Part shown: piece by piece, positions 53,101-63,607 of the stretch
Position numbering within the stretch: position 1 is the stretch's first letter
Layout of the letters: each line of letters starts with the position of its first letter
Source: Branchiostoma floridae
Lineage: Eukaryota > Chordata > Leptocardii > Amphioxiformes > Branchiostomatidae
Direction of reading: 5' to 3'
Length of the DNA stretch: 64,000 nucleotides
NCBI RefSeq assembly: GCF_000003815.2
Contig: NC_049979.1
Span: 27,956,249 to 28,020,248 of the forward strand
Program-made: the position numbers and the translations under genes
Notes under the pieces: model-generated
The model's database searches: none
The model's input: only the letters and a program-made list of their open reading frames with translations
Told to the model about the DNA's origin: nothing

Positions 53101-56100
53101 CAAACTTCAATTGTCCCTCGACGCTGTCACGTGGTGAACACTGCGTGAGTTTGAAGCGGAGGCCAGAACAAAAAGACCAAAGTGAAACAAATTTGACGGT
53201 TAGTCATAACTTTTCAAAGGTCTAAGAACTAGACCAGATAGCCGCTTGCATAATGACCTTCACTGATACCCCGGATTGACAGACAGCAAAGGTAGGCGCA
53301 CTTCTGACAGAATGGCCAATGAAGCTATATGTGACTGAACTAGCTTCTGAAAGGAATGATATAAGCCAACGAGCTATCGCGGCTGAGCACACTGCCTTGT
53401 GCGGTTTGGCCAATGCGCGGAACACTCTTGAAACGGAATCAGAACAGAACTTTGCTGTCCTGGCTAAAAATGCTTTCAAATAAAACACAGGACACACTTC
53501 CTTCTGCTCAAACTAAGACAGAAACCAAAGAATAAGAAGGTTTGTCCGGTCGAGAAGTCTTTGTCAGTCTGTAGACTTCAAACGACAAACCCTCTTAAGA
53601 AGAGGTCATATGACTAGAGTCTAACAATGCCAATGATTGATTTCTGACACTAAGGCTACTAACATAGCCACCTAAGAGTCAACTGTTTGAAACAATTTGC
53701 CGGTGTCCACTTACGCAGGAGTTTCAGGACCACTGAAACGTCCCAAATAAACTTACCTCCAGCTCAGTGAGACCTTCCCCTACGTGGAGAGGAGCAACTT
53801 CCTTCGCTCTTGCCTTCAGACGCTAGGAGCAATATGGTCGCTACTCCAGAGGTTAGCACTCTCTGTAGAACTAAAGTCACCAGGGACGTCCACACAGAGA
53901 AAGTTGTCTGAAGGACCTGGGAGTCTACTGGTACAAGAGCAGACTTGTTGGCACTGGACTGTAAAAAAGCGCGAACCGGATGAGTCTCCAAGGTAGCATG
54001 CCGATGTGCCCCCGAACGGTGCCATTTGCAACACCCGCACCTCGTATTGTATGTAGGAATACTCTCAGCATCTTTTAGACGAGAATGGCCTGCTGAATAG
54101 ACACAGTACGCGACGCCTACAGATCAGGCTCCCAGGACAGAAACCGGGTAAGAATCTAATATATATGTGGGAAACACTAAGTCCAATGCTCCCCATTTGC
54201 GGAGGCCGGGACACTTGTGTAAGGTCACGAACACACTGGTGTCACAGATCAAAAGTTAAAAAAAAAAAAAACCTTGCATGAACTGATCTGGCGCGGAAGT
54301 GCTCGCATGATGTCAAAGCCAGACACGAAGACGGCTGACACGTGGAGACTACTCACCACCACGCACTTACACATGCTGAGGGCGAGGTGATGGGCTGGAG
54401 ACATGTTTCTGACCCGGCAGTTGACAAACTTGGAAGATGAAAAACTAAGAAACAGACACGGTGAGACGCGCGCGTCCTAGCAGAAGGGTGACACTGCGAA
54501 AGGTGGACAGCATCTGAGAGTGCCAGGCTCTACAACGAGCCCAAGGTCCACCTGTGCGAATGCCTCTTGGGGAGGCCAAACAGAGAGCTGCTGCTCTGTC
54601 TAACGCGATGTTCTCCCTGAGACACTGGGAAAGTGCCATATGACTGAACGTAAAAAGGGGGTAAACTGACCCATCAACAAAAAGGGGTCCTGACTAGCCC
54701 TTTATGGTAAAAACCAACACTCCTTATATTGTAGAGTGAGGGAGAACCTGAAGAAGGTGAAAAAGTAGGTAACTGAGCAGAACTAACACTGTCGCTGCTG
54801 TGACTGCTCAAAACTTGTAAAACAAGTGCGAACCGAGAACTCAATAAGAGACCCGTTCTTGTCAAAAGACAAACTAGTATCCTACTCAAAGGAACTACTC
54901 CTGAACTCAGGAATTCACCAAAACTGGGAAAAATATTCCCAAAAGGTTAGCATAGACCTAGACTAAACTAGGAAAAACACTCAAAGGTAAAAACCTTTAC
55001 AGTAAAGTGATGCTAAACACTGACACCAACCAAAGGTCAAACCAGGTGCAACAAAACCTGAAAACTACCATCATTTCAAGAAATGGTGAAAACTTGGTAA
55101 AACTCAGAACACAAAAAAAGGTTAGATAACCCAGCTGAAAAACAGTCCAGAACAGAAAACTCTGACATGTGTGAAACACAAAAAGATTAAATAATTTTAA
55201 AATATATAAATACATTTTCTATTCATTTAAAAATTTTTTATAAAACCTCCTAGATTTTAGTAACTAATTTAAAGTTACCTCAAACTTGCACAAGAAACCT
55301 GTAATTTGCCCATAAAAAATACCGACATAGGTACCACACACCCTCAGAATGGTAAAAACCATAAAGGTACGGCAAAAAACGGTCGAGAAAAAAGTAAATA
55401 GACATTTAAAAGCGGTAACTACCGCAAACCCGCTAAAGCCGCAGTCAACGTAGAAATAAAATCTCAAACGGACCGCAAACGCAAATGCAACACTGCAGTT
55501 TACACTGAAACCGCAAGAGGGCGTCGAGAACTCTGGCAATCTCGCGAGAAAAGCGAAAAACAAAATGGCGCTCACGGGCGCTCACGTGACGTAAACAAGT
55601 TTGTTGTGAACAGCTGTGAACATTCTAGAAGGAATCTGCTGTGCGAAGGCACAAAGTGAGCACATCTAGCGGAGCAACAGCCCCAAAACAAGGATATCAA
55701 CCCTGACATACATGCTCACTATGCTAATAAAGGAATTTGGGTACTACCGATAAAAGATCGGCCAAATCAAGCGCCTGACAAGGACGACATTGCGGCCACA
55801 AAAACACACTGAGTGACTGACATGACGCTAACGTTTAATAACGTTACTGATCGATCGCCGAAAACAGTAGGTTGCCCGAACAAACTCAGCTAGCTAGCAG
55901 AGGCACCGGGCGCGGTTAAGTAAACTGTAAGTCCCAAGCGGACCAGCGGGAACCACCTGTCTAGACTGAAACTGTTTCAAAGACAGCAAAAAAGGAGGCA
56001 CCTATGAAGGAAACCTCAGCTAAACTGCAGAAACCGCATGCAGCGAAACGATCGGTGGCTGAAACTCAGGACAAACAGAGTCCTTGCTGAAACCTCAAGG

Positions 56101-59100
56101 TAAAACTGAGGCAAATAACCGCTGAACAACTTCTACCCAAGTTAGAAACGTAGAAAACGTAACTACGTGTCTCTAACGAACGGAGAGACTGGTCAGACGC
56201 AGAGAAAAAATATATTCTGCTGCGTGTAAACGAAACCGACTCAACGGTGCGTAAAATTATGTGGCAACAGACGCAGAGAAAAATATAATTCTGCTGCGTG
56301 GAAACGAAACCGACTCAACGGTGCAAACAAAATATGTGGCGTCAGACGTAGGGAAAGTTATATTCTGTTGCGAGGAAACAAAACCGACTAATCGGTGCGA
56401 TCAAAATATGTGGCGTCAGACGCAGGGAAATAATATATTCTGCTGCGTGGAAACCGACTTAGCGGTGCATTTAATCCGGCACAAAAACGTAATACAACTC
56501 CATCATCCATGAACTAAGTGGAACCGGAGTAAAGTGAACTGAGGACAACGTGCAAAGGGTACGTTACGAGTAACGTTACCTAAAAAGGTAAGTCGAAGGA
56601 AACCACACCTACCGGAGTGGGACAGCACGTTGTACTCGTTACGGCATGGTACGCACTCGGCGACCATCTTGTGCCGATCGTGGAAGACCCATGTAGCCAG
56701 TAGTCGCCAGCGTTGTCCACACTCTTGGCGTCTGAGAACTGGCATCTCCGAACTGGTATTATACCAGTTTCTCTGAAGGTCTTCCAGCGATGGGGGCACA
56801 TTTGCAACTAGGACTGTCCTGTAACCGACTCGCGGAACAGCGCCCGTGCAAAACTTATGTCTCTCGATGTGCCCCTGTGCATCTCTGTTAACACACACGA
56901 ACATTGCCGGTGTATAACACTCGATGCACCGGGAAAAAGGGAGACCATGTGTCGACCTTCCAGTCTTGTCTTCCTGCCAGAACCATCCCTAAGGATACGT
57001 TGAATGCCTCTTTGCGCCTACGGAAGCCGCAAAGGAGCCGAGAACTTCCTGAACTCCCAGGAATTCTTCAGACATCATGCTGAAGGCCACATGTGCACGG
57101 AGTGCGTTCTGAACTTCCTGTGTGGTGAAGACGCCCAAAGTGGCATGCAACTCCGCTAAATTTTCCGGAAAATCTTCCTGCTCCTGCCCGGACAAATGCT
57201 CCTGCTCAGACTCCCGAGGAGTAGACTCGCCGCCATGGAGCGTAGAACTCCCCTGTGCTGCCGGGAGACCGGCCATACGGCGCATAAACTCCCCCAGACT
57301 TTTGACAGGGGGGACGGCGGCGAAGCACGTGGTTGTACACAAGCACGGACACGTTCCAGCATGGCGGAGCAGGCGGGGCAGTACTTGCCCTATCTTCACG
57401 CGACGTTTTCCTCTTACGCTCGCGTTTCTTGTCCTCTTGAACTTGCCGAGAGCGCGACTTATGAGGGTCACTTTCTTTTGCGTGACCACTCAGACTTATG
57501 TTAACTCGAACTACGGTCACTAATTGTGACAGAGCTATACGGAATAGGTCTTACTATTACGAAGCAAAAATTATAACTGAGGATTATGCAAGCCGAGAGT
57601 GCGCACGTCACCGAAAGGGGAGGGGCTTCTTCTTTCAGGTGACTACAAATGAGCTTCAGGATGGGCGTGGAAGCGAGAATCCACGCAGTGTTCACCACGT
57701 GACAGCGTCGAGGGACAACTTTTGTTTATGTCTCAGTGGCCTTCACCTTTAACACAGCATATTTGCTATGGTGTACAAGCTCATGGAAGCCTTTAATTTG
57801 TGGTGGACTTTGCTAGCCAATCAACACTCTTCCAAAACATACAGATAAAAAACTGGCTTTCCATTCAAATATTCTAAGATGGACTATGAGCAATTGCAAC
57901 ATGATTCTACAAAAAATTGAAAGATGAGACTCACAGGTAGCCATTCTTTTCCGTGTAGAAAGTAATGGAACTGATGGTCGCCACGACAACAGCCATGCAG
58001 AGGGAGACGGGAGCGAACAGCATGATGACATGTTTGGCTCCGTACTTCAGGGTCATCTCTGTGTCCTCCTCCTCCTCATCCTCCCTGTGTCTGATCCCAT
58101 GATCCTCTCCTCCATCCCCTGCCTCTCTTCCCTCTGCCCCACCTGGTGTGCTTTCCTGTTGGATTTCACAGAGGACAGGTAATTTAGATTCAGGATAAGG
58201 CAAAGAATGCTTTGTTTCCTGTTTCCTGACCGACCCCAGAAAGTCTTTGATTTTGGGTGGACAGTGGACAGTATATACTAGTAGTTTCCAGTTAGAATTT
58301 TATTCAGTCCACTTAAAAAAACCCTGATTGTCCTATTTCATAAAGGACAAATGTATCATTTTCCTAGTCTGAAACTTACTTTGTATTATAACTGCCAGTG
58401 GGACTAAATTTGGCCAGCTATACTTATTTGATACTATCTTATAGTACGTCGATGTAGGTTAGACATCCAGGTAATAAGATACGCCAAAAATAGTTACTCA
58501 AGCAACTGGATATGGTTTTCAAAACCATATCCAGTTGCTTGAGTAACTATTTTTGGCGTATCTTATAGTATACTATATTATACCACTGGTAAATCTGCCT
58601 GGACTCCCTGGAGATTTTAAGAGCACTTGCTTGTCCATGGGACCCCCATTTTACATCCCTTCTGAAAGAAAGACAGTGCAGCCCCAACCGAAATGCCCTA
58701 TCCAGGACTGAACTGAAAACTCCTAGTCACAAACAAATTGGAACCAGGAGCTCAACTGTGAGTTACAGAATGTATTCGTTATATGGGTAGCGTTTATAAA
58801 CTATCATTCATCTTTTCAGCCTTGTGCATCAGATATACAGTCTTTGAATCGTCTGAGATCCTTTTCGCGTTTAGTATTCATGTCATTTTTAATGGTTTTG
58901 TGCCTTAGTCCAATCTCCAAGCAGATATTATGATGGAAAAACGTGACGTTTCCTGACTTCCCAACATCTACTTGGAGAGAGTAAAATATGTTACTTCTTG
59001 GACGATTGTGTATTATAAGATTTTTATAACACACGCTGCCAAATGGGCAAGTTCCGATTTTTTAGTGAAAACTACCTCTTGAAATTCGCCTGACATATTT

Positions 59101-59329
59101 ATATGTTCTCCTCAAGCTACCACGAAACATGCGCCACAATCGGGATAATCAAATTACAGTAAGTTAGTAACGTTACCTGGATTTGCTGACTTCGGCGGCC
59201 ACTGCTCCTGGACACCCTCTGTGTGGTGACGGCCTCCCCCACCCCGGATCGCACGTCCACCTGTACCTCCATCAGGCTGGTCCTCTCGTTGCAGTGTTCC
59301 GAGTCAGAGCCGGAGTTGTACTGAGACAT
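47163..59329 (-). CDS. PSEN: Presenilin (gamma-secretase aspartyl protease), 10 coding exons
   Basis: Catalytic subunit of gamma-secretase, cleaving Notch, APP-like and other membrane stubs in nine-helix membrane complexes. Coding exons in order: 59329-59177, 58155-57935, 52343-52202, 51502-51435, 50768-50548, 50082-49984, 49580-49410, 48551-48315, 47932-47820, 47318-47163. They sum to 1581 nt, or 526 aa. Conserved blocks: [47 protein letters not shown], catalytic Asp269 in [14 protein letters not shown] (codon split between exons 5 and 6), catalytic Asp446 in [17 protein letters not shown], and PALP at 492-495. The loop before GLGD is long and low in complexity: nine Lys (318-326), seven Gln and an acidic run. 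Exon 7 appears to end at a GC donor (TCAG|GCACGC). An internal GT (GCAG|GTGGTT) would be a shorter alternative. Only one presenilin is present here, so PSEN1 versus PSEN2 is not assigned. Confidence 0.96.
48741..49100. mobile_element. MITE (GGCCATGTTGATTTGATTAT family), complete copy 1
   Basis: Inverted ends AGGCCATGTTGATTTGATTA and TAATCAAATTAACATGGCCT, with the pairing running over about 33 bp. The interior includes GGTTTCATATTGAAGGCAAC and GTTTTGGGGTTCCCAGAGG. It lies in presenilin intron 7. Non-coding. Confidence 0.8.
49678..49702. repeat. (AGT)n microsatellite
   Basis: Seven or eight AGT/TAG trinucleotides in presenilin intron 6. Confidence 0.9.
50255..50427. repeat. 20-21 bp minisatellite in presenilin intron 5
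   Basis: About eight units of GGGATACAAATCACAGCATA. The left-most units differ (GGATCCAAATTGTAGCATAA), and the right-hand units are almost identical. Confidence 0.95.
50830..51013. mobile_element. MITE with TACTGTAAATGCA termini, copy 2
   Basis: Ends TACTGTAAATGCA and TGCATCTACGGTA, with interior GCGGTGGTTTTAA and TTAAACCACCGCAAA inverted blocks. Same family as 12474-12683. It sits between presenilin exon 5 and the decayed exon 5 copy. Confidence 0.65.
51028..51135 (-). pseudogene. Decayed partial duplicate of presenilin exon 5
   Basis: The minus strand reads TAG|TGAGGTTCTCCAGGCATACAACATC...ACCCTGGGCATCGTGATGTG, matching the acceptor and first 50 or so bases of exon 5 (50768 downward) and about 50 bp of upstream intron (GGGATACTCTAACAATCTTC). 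It encodes [14 protein letters not shown], lacks the CDYI segment and soon diverges, with no donor at the right place. It is not a usable exon. Confidence 0.8.
51830..52045 (-). mobile_element. tRNA-like SINE
   Basis: The minus strand carries AGTAGCCCTAGTGGTAGCAGC and GGGTGACCCTGGTATGAATC, with a body including GGAAGGGACATAGAAATGGGG. Related to 23520 and 58600. Confidence 0.5.
52774..53110. repeat. Fold-back segment abutting the DIRS-like element
   Basis: 70-bp inverted arms start TTGAAGTTTGGTACCAACCA (52774) and end at 53110, with one mismatch noticed. Inside the left arm, 52835-52975 matches the right end of the neighbouring element (57571-57690) in inverted orientation. It could be the internal complementary region expected near one end of DIRS elements, or a separate fold-back element. 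Confidence 0.6.
54244..54262. repeat. Short A-rich run within the DIRS-like element
   Basis: AAAAAAAAAAAA tract. The sequence from here to 56190 shows no recognisable domain in any frame. Confidence 0.5.
56194..56476. repeat. 74-bp tandem repeat, 4 units
   Basis: Units begin CAGACGCAG/TAG-GAAA at 56194, 56268, 56343 and 56417 and share TATTCTGCTGCGTGGAAAC and CCGACTCAACGGTGC. They lie inside the DIRS-like element. Confidence 0.9.
58475..58565. repeat. Perfect 91-bp hairpin (45-bp arms, 1-nt loop)
   Basis: The left arm starts TAAGATACGCCAAAAATAGT and ends GGATATGGTTTT. A single C separates it from the exact complement. It is the most compact member of the hairpin family scattered through the window (1612, 25141, 42708, 43648, 46740). 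It lies in presenilin intron 1. Confidence 0.97.
58600..58765 (-). mobile_element. tRNA-like SINE fragment
   Basis: Shares GAACCAGGAGCTCAACTGTGAG, GGGACCCCCATTTTACATCCC and GCAGCCCCAACCGAAATGCCC with 51830-52045. Confidence 0.5.
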
Positions 59330-60132
59330 CCACGCCGCAAAGAGCGGATGGCACGTCAAATTCTTTGACAACGGGAACTTCTGCTTCTTTTTTTTCACAA
59401 AATGGCCGTCTTCGTAAAATTATGTCGTGTCGCTCCGACTGACACAAAAACCAAGAGATTCTTGGGGGTAAATCTTGTGGAGAAGTCTCCCTTTGTTGAC
59501 TTCTTTGAAAAAGTACCGACTAAAAATTACAGAAGGGAAGTAATCGGCCACAAATACAGACGAATCTGCAGCACATCCGCACTTCCAACCGGAAGTACAG
59601 TAATTTTGGTGGAAGATCTCGTACCGACGTATTACCGACAACTCTCCAAGCAGAGGTTAGGTGACGTCCTTGGTGCCTGATAAAAGCTCCTTGGTGCTAG
59701 CTAGCTTTTGACGACTTTTTGGCGTTTTATCGGGCTTTCCTTATTATCAATTTAGCGCAAAGTTTAGCTTGGTGATACAATGAAAACATTAAAAAATAGC
59801 AGTCACTACAAAAACGCCTAAAAATGTCTTAAACAAGCTTCATCCAGCCTAACCTCTGCTTTAAGTATCTCGTACCAATGTATTTGCCTGACCGCATCAC
59901 TCACACCACACAATGTAACGTTACACGTCCGATCTATATTTGGAATTTACTCGAATGCCGACATCATACCGGTAACATAACCTAACTGATTTCGTCAATA
60001 ACAAATTATCATGCATGTATTTCGTGTATATAATTCATCAGTTGGGGGTTACCAAATGAAGGGAACTTCTTTTTGGACCCTACGATTTTGGACGGAGTAG
60101 TAATACAGTGAAAGGTCAGAGGTCAAACCAAC
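59330..60132. promoter_or_regulatory. Divergent presenilin/TTC19 promoter interval
   Basis: 803 bp separates the two start codons in head-to-head order, so a shared promoter is likely. A 92-codon plus-strand frame lies within it (see 59402). A possible YY1-like AAAATGGCCG lies at 59400 at the presenilin-proximal side. Exact start sites cannot be placed. Confidence 0.45.
59402..59680 (+). CDS. Unassigned 92-codon frame in the divergent promoter
   Basis: ATG in a good context (CAAAATGGCC), frame MAVFVKLCRVAPTDT... to TGA 59680. I recognise no family. The text before 59655 ends CAG|GTTAGG, which could be a splice donor. It may be an upstream exon or short transcript from the bidirectional promoter, or a chance frame. 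Confidence 0.2.
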   Translation: MAVFVKLCRVAPTDTKTKRFLGVNLVEKSPFVDFFEKVPTKNYRREVIGHKYRRICSTSALPTGSTVILVEDLVPTYYRQLSKQRLGDVLGA

Positions 60133-62116
60133 ATGGCTTCGATGGTCCAAATTTTGCTGTCTGCTGGCAGGCCCGCTACCAATCTCCTTTACAGGAGATG
60201 TGCGGCAAACGACTTCAGATCAGTTATAAGACAGTGCAACAGATGTTATTCTCAGCGAAGTTGTGTTTTATTATCTACGGCGGTGGCATCCCATTTGCCG
60301 CCAAGACTGGGATGTTTAGTCGGCGGTACGACTTTGGCTGCCGCCGGGGTCTTTGGTCTATTCTCGTCCGTAAAAGACAGAGAAGAAGGTCCGAAGGACG
60401 ACGACATCACGTTGATGGTGAAACGTGCCAAACTTTTGATAGAGCAAGACAAAGGCGCGGAAGCGGAGATCATCCTTCACCAGGCCCTGAAACTGTCTCA
60501 AGCGCGACAGATCGACTACGCCACCGCCTATGTGTACGACATGCTGGGGGAACTGGCACTCAGTCAGGAACACTGGAGTAAAGCTGAAAGGTTTTCAACC
60601 TTCCCTCTCTTTCTTTTATTTTTGGCGACGCCACAAGGGCGGAGCCGATAGCATATCACCGTGATTGACAAATTGATTTCACAACTATTTAAAAGAATTA
60701 CATGCATGCATTCCATTGGGAATTCTTTATTTCTTTGCAACACCTTGCTCTTTCTGTCATGTTGAAATTTCTAGGTAGCCCTACTTAACTTTGACAAGTT
60801 GTTTAGGCTGATATTCTTTACAAAACTTGACCAAAACATGTCACATTCTTTCTTCAAATTCCATTACAAGGTTGTTCAAGGAAACCCTGAAAGTTCTGGT
60901 GTCCTCAGGAACCGACCAGGATGATAACGCAGTTCTGGAGATCTCCATGAAGATAGCCGGGATCTACGCCAGTCAGGGGCGTACTGACCTGGCACAGCAG
61001 GGGTACCAGTGGTGCGTGAAGACCCTGGAGGAGAAGATCGCCAACAAGTCCACGGATGAGGACACGGTCTTGTTGCTAGGTAACCCTACATTTTCTACCA
61101 GTTGAGCTACAGGGACATCCCTGCTAGTATCTGTCTAGCCACACATTTGCCTACTAGTACTTAACTATAGTATAGGATCTATATAGGCCATGTTAATTTG
61201 ATTATATGGATGACATCTACAAGCACATAAATTTTTATCAGTTTCCCTGATCATACTGTAAATCATACAAAATAACTGTAACTTGACTCTTGAGCCATAT
61301 ATTGAAGAAAAAATATTGGAAGACAAATACTAATGAGATAGAATGCCAAAGTAAATTCCAAAGTCAATGAACAAAAATGAAGAATCTATTATTCAGTATA
61401 CCATACTCTTTTCAGTCATTTGTTCATTGTTCCTGACCACTTAGACTTCATAATGAAGGCAACTTTTTGGGGTGAGCCAAATTTTTTTTTTTTTTCATTT
61501 GCACCCATGCATCAGTTTTTGAGTTCCCAGTGGATGTCATCCATGTAATCAAATCAACATAGCCATATTAAAAAAAAAGTAGGTTTGGTGTAACCATCTT
61601 GCTGTTTCTAACACAGTATATCATCCATAATCTAACACAGCATGGCTATGTGTTTGTACAGGTATGTGTCTACACCACTATGCAGCCTTTGCTGCTCTGC
61701 AAAAACAACTGTTCCATGCCAGGACACTGATGAGCAAGGCCCTGATGATCTGTAGAACTGTCCAGGGGAATGAACATCCTCAGACGGGGGTTCTACTCAA
61801 CGACCTGGGGACCTTGTATGTGGAACAGGGTTTATACGAAGAAGCTATTGGCTGCTTTCAGGAGGCTAAGGAGGTGGCGGAAAAAAGCTCCGCTGAGGAC
61901 CTGCCTGCTATCTTGTGCAATATGGGAACGACTTTAATGCACAAGAAAGAGTTTAAAGAAGCCAAGAAGACGTTACAAGAAGCTCTAGCTCTTGCTAAGA
62001 AGAATCATGATGGCTTGTCTAAAAAGGAGGTTTTGCTCTGCTTGGAAGATTTAGAGAAGGCCAGAAAGGCTGAGAAACTGAATGCTGCAAAGAGTGATGG
62101 CAAACAATCCAGTTGA
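60133..62116 (+). CDS. TTC19: Tetratricopeptide repeat protein 19, mitochondrial, 3 exons
   Basis: Inner-membrane mitochondrial TPR protein that maintains respiratory complex III by helping clear Rieske-protein presequence fragments. Exons 60133-60590, 60871-61079, 61662-62116 sum to 1122 nt, or 373 aa (human about 380). The N-terminus is a basic, acid-poor presequence (LLYRRCAANDFRSVIRQCNR), followed by a hydrophobic segment (LGCLVGGTTLAAAGVFGLF). TPR-type helices follow: LMVKRAKLLIEQDKGAEAE, DDNAVLEISMKIAGIYASQG with YQWCVKTLEEKI, GNEHPQTGVLLNDLGTLYVEQG, LPAILCNMGTTLMHKKEF. The C-terminus is a charged helix. Both introns are GT-AG and keep frame. Head-to-head with presenilin and tail-to-tail with the EGF gene. 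Confidence 0.95.
61185..61564. mobile_element. MITE (GGCCATGTTGATTTGATTAT family), complete copy 2
   Basis: Ends AGGCCATGTTAATTTGATTA and TAATCAAATCAACATAGCC. Interior as in copy 1. It fills most of TTC19 intron 2. Confidence 0.8.
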
Positions 62117-62658
62117 AAACATGAACTTTTATTTTCTTGACACAATGGTTATCTGTAATTTTTGTGCATTTTTTTCCTGTTTAGCAAAAATCTGAGCATT
62201 TTTATAGAAATCTAATTATGTAATTGTTAAATGACCATTCATATCCACAATAATCTCTTTGTAACGTTATGTTATACTCATCGAATTCACATTTCTCTCA
62301 ACACTTCTGCTCTATTGTCTGCTTTTTTTTTTACAAAGTACAAAGATATGTGATCATATTTTTTGTTCACGATAGCTTTTAATTAGTACTCATTACAAAG
62401 GTCACATTTTTTTTTACATAGCATAACATTTTCAGATGAGAATACATTTAATAACACTTTTCTTGCCTTGTCATCACATATATCACTGTAAACTGTCCTC
62501 ATCACATACGATGTACTGTAAACTGTCACCACATACTGTAAACTGTTTCATCACATATATCACTTACTGTAAACAACTGCTTACACTGTAGACAAAGATA
62601 AACAGCTGTGTGTGTGTACCTGTGTGTGTGTGTGTGCGTGCGTGTGTGTGTGTGTGTG

Positions 62659-62693
<35 letters not shown>

Positions 62694-62717
62694 ACATGTG
62701 TGTGTGTATGTGACAAT
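62117..62717. other. Convergent 3' region TTC19 / EGF gene
   Basis: AT-rich. It contains five or so scattered TACTGTAAACTGT-like units at 62485-62575 and the (GT)n tract at 62608-62712. No further gene seen. Confidence 0.6.
62608..62712. repeat. (GT)n microsatellite
   Basis: About 100 bp of GT with a few GC interruptions. It ends only six bases beyond the stop codon of the EGF-like gene, so it is in that gene's 3' UTR. Confidence 0.95.
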
Positions 62718-63607
62718 CTACACCCGTGTAAACCCTGTCGAGTCGCTCTCGTGCTGGGAGTCCCGCCATTCTTTCCTGGACCGCGCCTGACTGTCGTGGC
62801 GGTTGTAGCTGCCAGGAGTGGCCCTGCCTGTCATGCTGTAATCTTCCTTGTAGCGGTGGTGCCGCCTTCTGGTAACACAGATCACTATAAACACTATGCA
62901 CAGCAGCAGGGCGACGGCAATGGGCGACACAATCAGGGTCACTTTCTTCCACATGTCACTGTCGTTGTCACCTGGTCTAGTTTCTCCTGTAACAAAAAGA
63001 AACAAAATAATTTAAGGTCCCCAAAATTGATAGTAGCATCTTCCTTTATGCATCTTATCAAAATGTAGTACTTGATTCCTGTGTTAGATAATCAAGTCAT
63101 TTTTTGACATCATTGTAAACACAGCAGCCTGTTCGAAACCTGGCATGACACACAAAAGAATTCAAGAAGCAGAAAAGCAAACAATATGAAACCTTGTACC
63201 TTGTGACAATTACTGGTATGCACTGTTTTCTTCTCAAAAGAGCGCCTTTTTTTGGTGAGTAGTGATACCAGGTTTTGACTGGCTGCTGTGTTTACTATGC
63301 CAACTATATTCGTCAAAGGTAGAAGGATTTATAATGACAGTTATCATACCATATACATCTATCGAAAGCAGATAATTATATGAGCTTTACATTTTTGTAT
63401 TGCAAAAATTGTTTTGTACTCTTAAGGGTTTTAGAAAGTTTTCATTTCAAGGTCCTTCCTAATTACCTTTTTCCACACAAACCCGCTGCTCAGCATTGCC
63501 GCTCGCTACGTAGCCCTTCTTACAGTGGCAGGTGTAGGACCCGTCTGTGTTGATACAGTCTGCATATTGGGGACAAGTGTGCCATCCCAGGGCACATTCA
63601 TCCAGAT
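62718..63607 (-). CDS. EGF-like single-pass membrane protein, last two exons (partial)
   Basis: Exon 63607-63467 encodes one complete calcium-binding-type EGF domain: LDECALGWHTC, then CINTDGSYTCHC. Its acceptor is CCTAG|ATCTGG and its donor GAAAAAG|GTAATT. The last exon, 62986-62718, encodes a short linker (GETRPGDNDSDMWKK), a transmembrane helix (VTLIVSPIAVALLLCIVFIVICV), a stop-transfer RRRHH and a 50-residue cytoplasmic tail ending GFTRV before TAG. The terminal T-R-V fits a class I PDZ ligand. The gene continues to the right of the window. The family (fibrillin-like, EGF receptor-type adhesion or scavenger protein) cannot be settled from one domain. Confidence 0.85.

Larger units (their letters stand above)
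53111..57718 (-). mobile_element. Decayed DIRS-like tyrosine-recombinase retroelement
   Basis: Inverted ends TTGTCCCTCGACGCTGTCAC at 53111 and its complement ending at 57718. The minus frame 53497-53222 resembles the end of a DIRS-type tyrosine recombinase: [13 protein letters not shown], the H-x-x-R box in [24 protein letters not shown] stop then falls inside the usual W-S-S-x-S-T-F-E-K tract, and the expected catalytic Tyr is out of frame. Frames near 57500-57160 ([20 protein letters not shown], then a shifted frame) may be gag. I see no intact reverse transcriptase. It lies in presenilin intron 2 in the same orientation as presenilin. Confidence 0.62.

Noticed and set aside
56503-57523. 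Frames of 133-166 codons within the DIRS-like element taken as host genes
   Set aside because: They lie inside inverted-end element sequence in a presenilin intron, overlap in several registers and are broken. Best read as decayed gag or chance frames.
59330-59398. Presenilin start 23 codons upstream at 59398
   Set aside because: That position is GTG, not ATG. The first in-frame ATG is 59329.
62581-63068. Cys/Val-rich frames across the (GT)n tract
   Set aside because: Dinucleotide repeat translation. The real gene here is on the minus strand and stops at 62718.
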